Shown one piece after another: positions 63,684 to 64,000 of a stretch of DNA of 64,000 nucleotides (position 1 is its first letter; every line of letters starts with the position of its first letter). Below the pieces are notes generated by a model. That model was not told where the DNA came from, searched no databases, and saw only the letters and a list, made by a program, of their open reading frames with translations. Source of the DNA: Frondihabitans sp. Leaf304 (lineage in GTDB: Bacteria > Actinomycetota > Actinomycetes > Actinomycetales > Microbacteriaceae); contig NZ_LMNV01000002.1 of NCBI RefSeq assembly GCF_001423105.1, forward strand, positions 2,033,461 to 2,097,460. Reading direction: 5' to 3'. Position numbers and translations under genes: made by a program.

Positions 63684-63742
63684 TCAGTTCAGGTCCGGTC
63701 CCCCGGCGCCTCCCAGCTCATCAAGAACTTCGCGCGCGATAA
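63296..63742 (+). pseudogene. possible truncated gene fragment
   Basis: An open frame starts MSESMAADSDWWLYHWDRH. The first ~47 codons have strong G/C at third positions, as in real genes here. From about 63437 the codon pattern breaks down, and the frame then runs through a terminator-like hairpin. This looks like the 5' piece of a gene cut by rearrangement. No start signal is visible. Low confidence. Confidence 0.3.
63507..63543. terminator. intrinsic terminator-like hairpin
   Basis: Perfect 13-base arms AGAGCCCACGACC (63507-63519) and GGTCGTGGGCTCT (63526-63538) with a six-base loop and a short TTT tail. Could serve the tRNA transcript on the plus strand or the 63684 gene on the minus strand. 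Confidence 0.7.
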
Positions 63743-64000
63743 AGTGCACAACTCGAACTAGAACCTTCCCATCTACCTCAAGGTGAACCCGGACTCCGTC
63801 GACCTCCCCGAGGGATTTAGCCGTGACGTGCGCAATGTCGAGCACTTTGGCACGGGCTCGCTGGAACTGAGGGTTACGGATCTGTCCAGTTGGTAGCTCG
63901 TTGAGGAGTAAACGGCGCTCTCTTATGCGGCGAGTTAATGTCTCTGCGGGGTCCGAGGTGTTCGCGATTCGAAAGAAAGCTGGACCAGCTAAGTCCGATC
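63684..64000 (-). CDS. hypothetical protein, C-terminal part (runs off right edge)
   Basis: An uninterrupted frame of about 104 codons ends at the stop at 63684-63686; the 5' part lies beyond the window. The protein is Arg/Leu/Val-rich, with VLDIAHVTAKSLGEVDGVRVHLEVDGK near the end, and no recognised domain. Codon use is unlike the rest of the window: TTA, CTA, AGA and ATA occur within 100 codons. That suggests recent acquisition. It is downstream of tRNA-Gly and read toward it. Confidence 0.6.
   Translation of the reverse strand, partial: SDLAGPAFFRIANTSDPAETLTRRIRERRLLLNELPTGQIRNPQFQRARAKVLDIAHVTAKSLGEVDGVRVHLEVDGKVLVRVVHFIAREVLDELGGAGGPDLN

Overview
The window is high-GC, gene-dense DNA of an actinobacterium, most likely a member of the Microbacteriaceae. 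This placement is inferred from gene content, not from a search. The supporting content is a dnaK-grpE-dnaJ-hspR heat-shock operon with HAIR boxes, a C50-carotenoid (decaprenoxanthin-type) crt cluster with split lycopene cyclase genes, an Asp23/Gls24 envelope cluster with an ECF sigma factor, GTG starts, and many leaderless genes.

Layout. 1-340: 5' end of a membrane acyltransferase. 411-4437 (minus): dnaK-grpE-dnaJ-hspR, with two HAIR operators upstream. 4678-5943: a glycosyltransferase. 6240-9138: response regulator, sensor kinase and a kinase-like membrane protein with no catalytic domain. 9230-10612: UMF1-type MFS transporter. 10864-18376 (minus): a DsbA-like thioredoxin, then a GH1 glycosidase with an Opp/Dpp-type ABC importer behind a LacI-type operator. 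18569-22276: Eis-like acetyltransferase, a LacI regulator and a PEP mutase/ICL-family enzyme. 22390-26128: ABC-2 exporter with a DesK/DesR-like two-component system. 26146-28241 (minus): YihY/BrkB, DUF3618, holin-X and YtxH-like envelope proteins. 28340-34299: crtEb-Yf-Ye-I-B-E, divergent from idi. 34438-41299 (minus): a peptide-type ABC importer with an M24 aminopeptidase, next to an Lrp/AsnC regulator. 42040-44609: small barrel protein, dcd and quinone oxidoreductase. 44761-48812: Asp23 cluster. 49223-58576: two sugar or polyol modules, each with a TIM-barrel isomerase, a Gfo/Idh/MocA dehydrogenase and a LacI regulator; the second adds an Frc/Rbs-type ABC importer. 58592-62882: flavin reductases, GNAT and small hypothetical proteins. 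63067-63137: tRNA-Gly(CCC), followed by sequence of unusual composition and a truncated gene at the right edge.

The most unusual signal is between the genes. At least eight copies of two related 74-87 bp palindromic elements lie there (arms ending near TTTGAAGGAGA or TTTGAGAGYGA). One roughly 330-360 bp compound repeat has carried the 3' tail of an Asp23-family gene to a second place. There is also a separate ~105 bp direct repeat. A second striking pattern is a fixed leaderless-start arrangement: nine genes have a TANNNT-like -10 box at exactly -12 to -7 from the start codon and no Shine-Dalgarno sequence. No CRISPR array, insertion sequence or prophage was seen.
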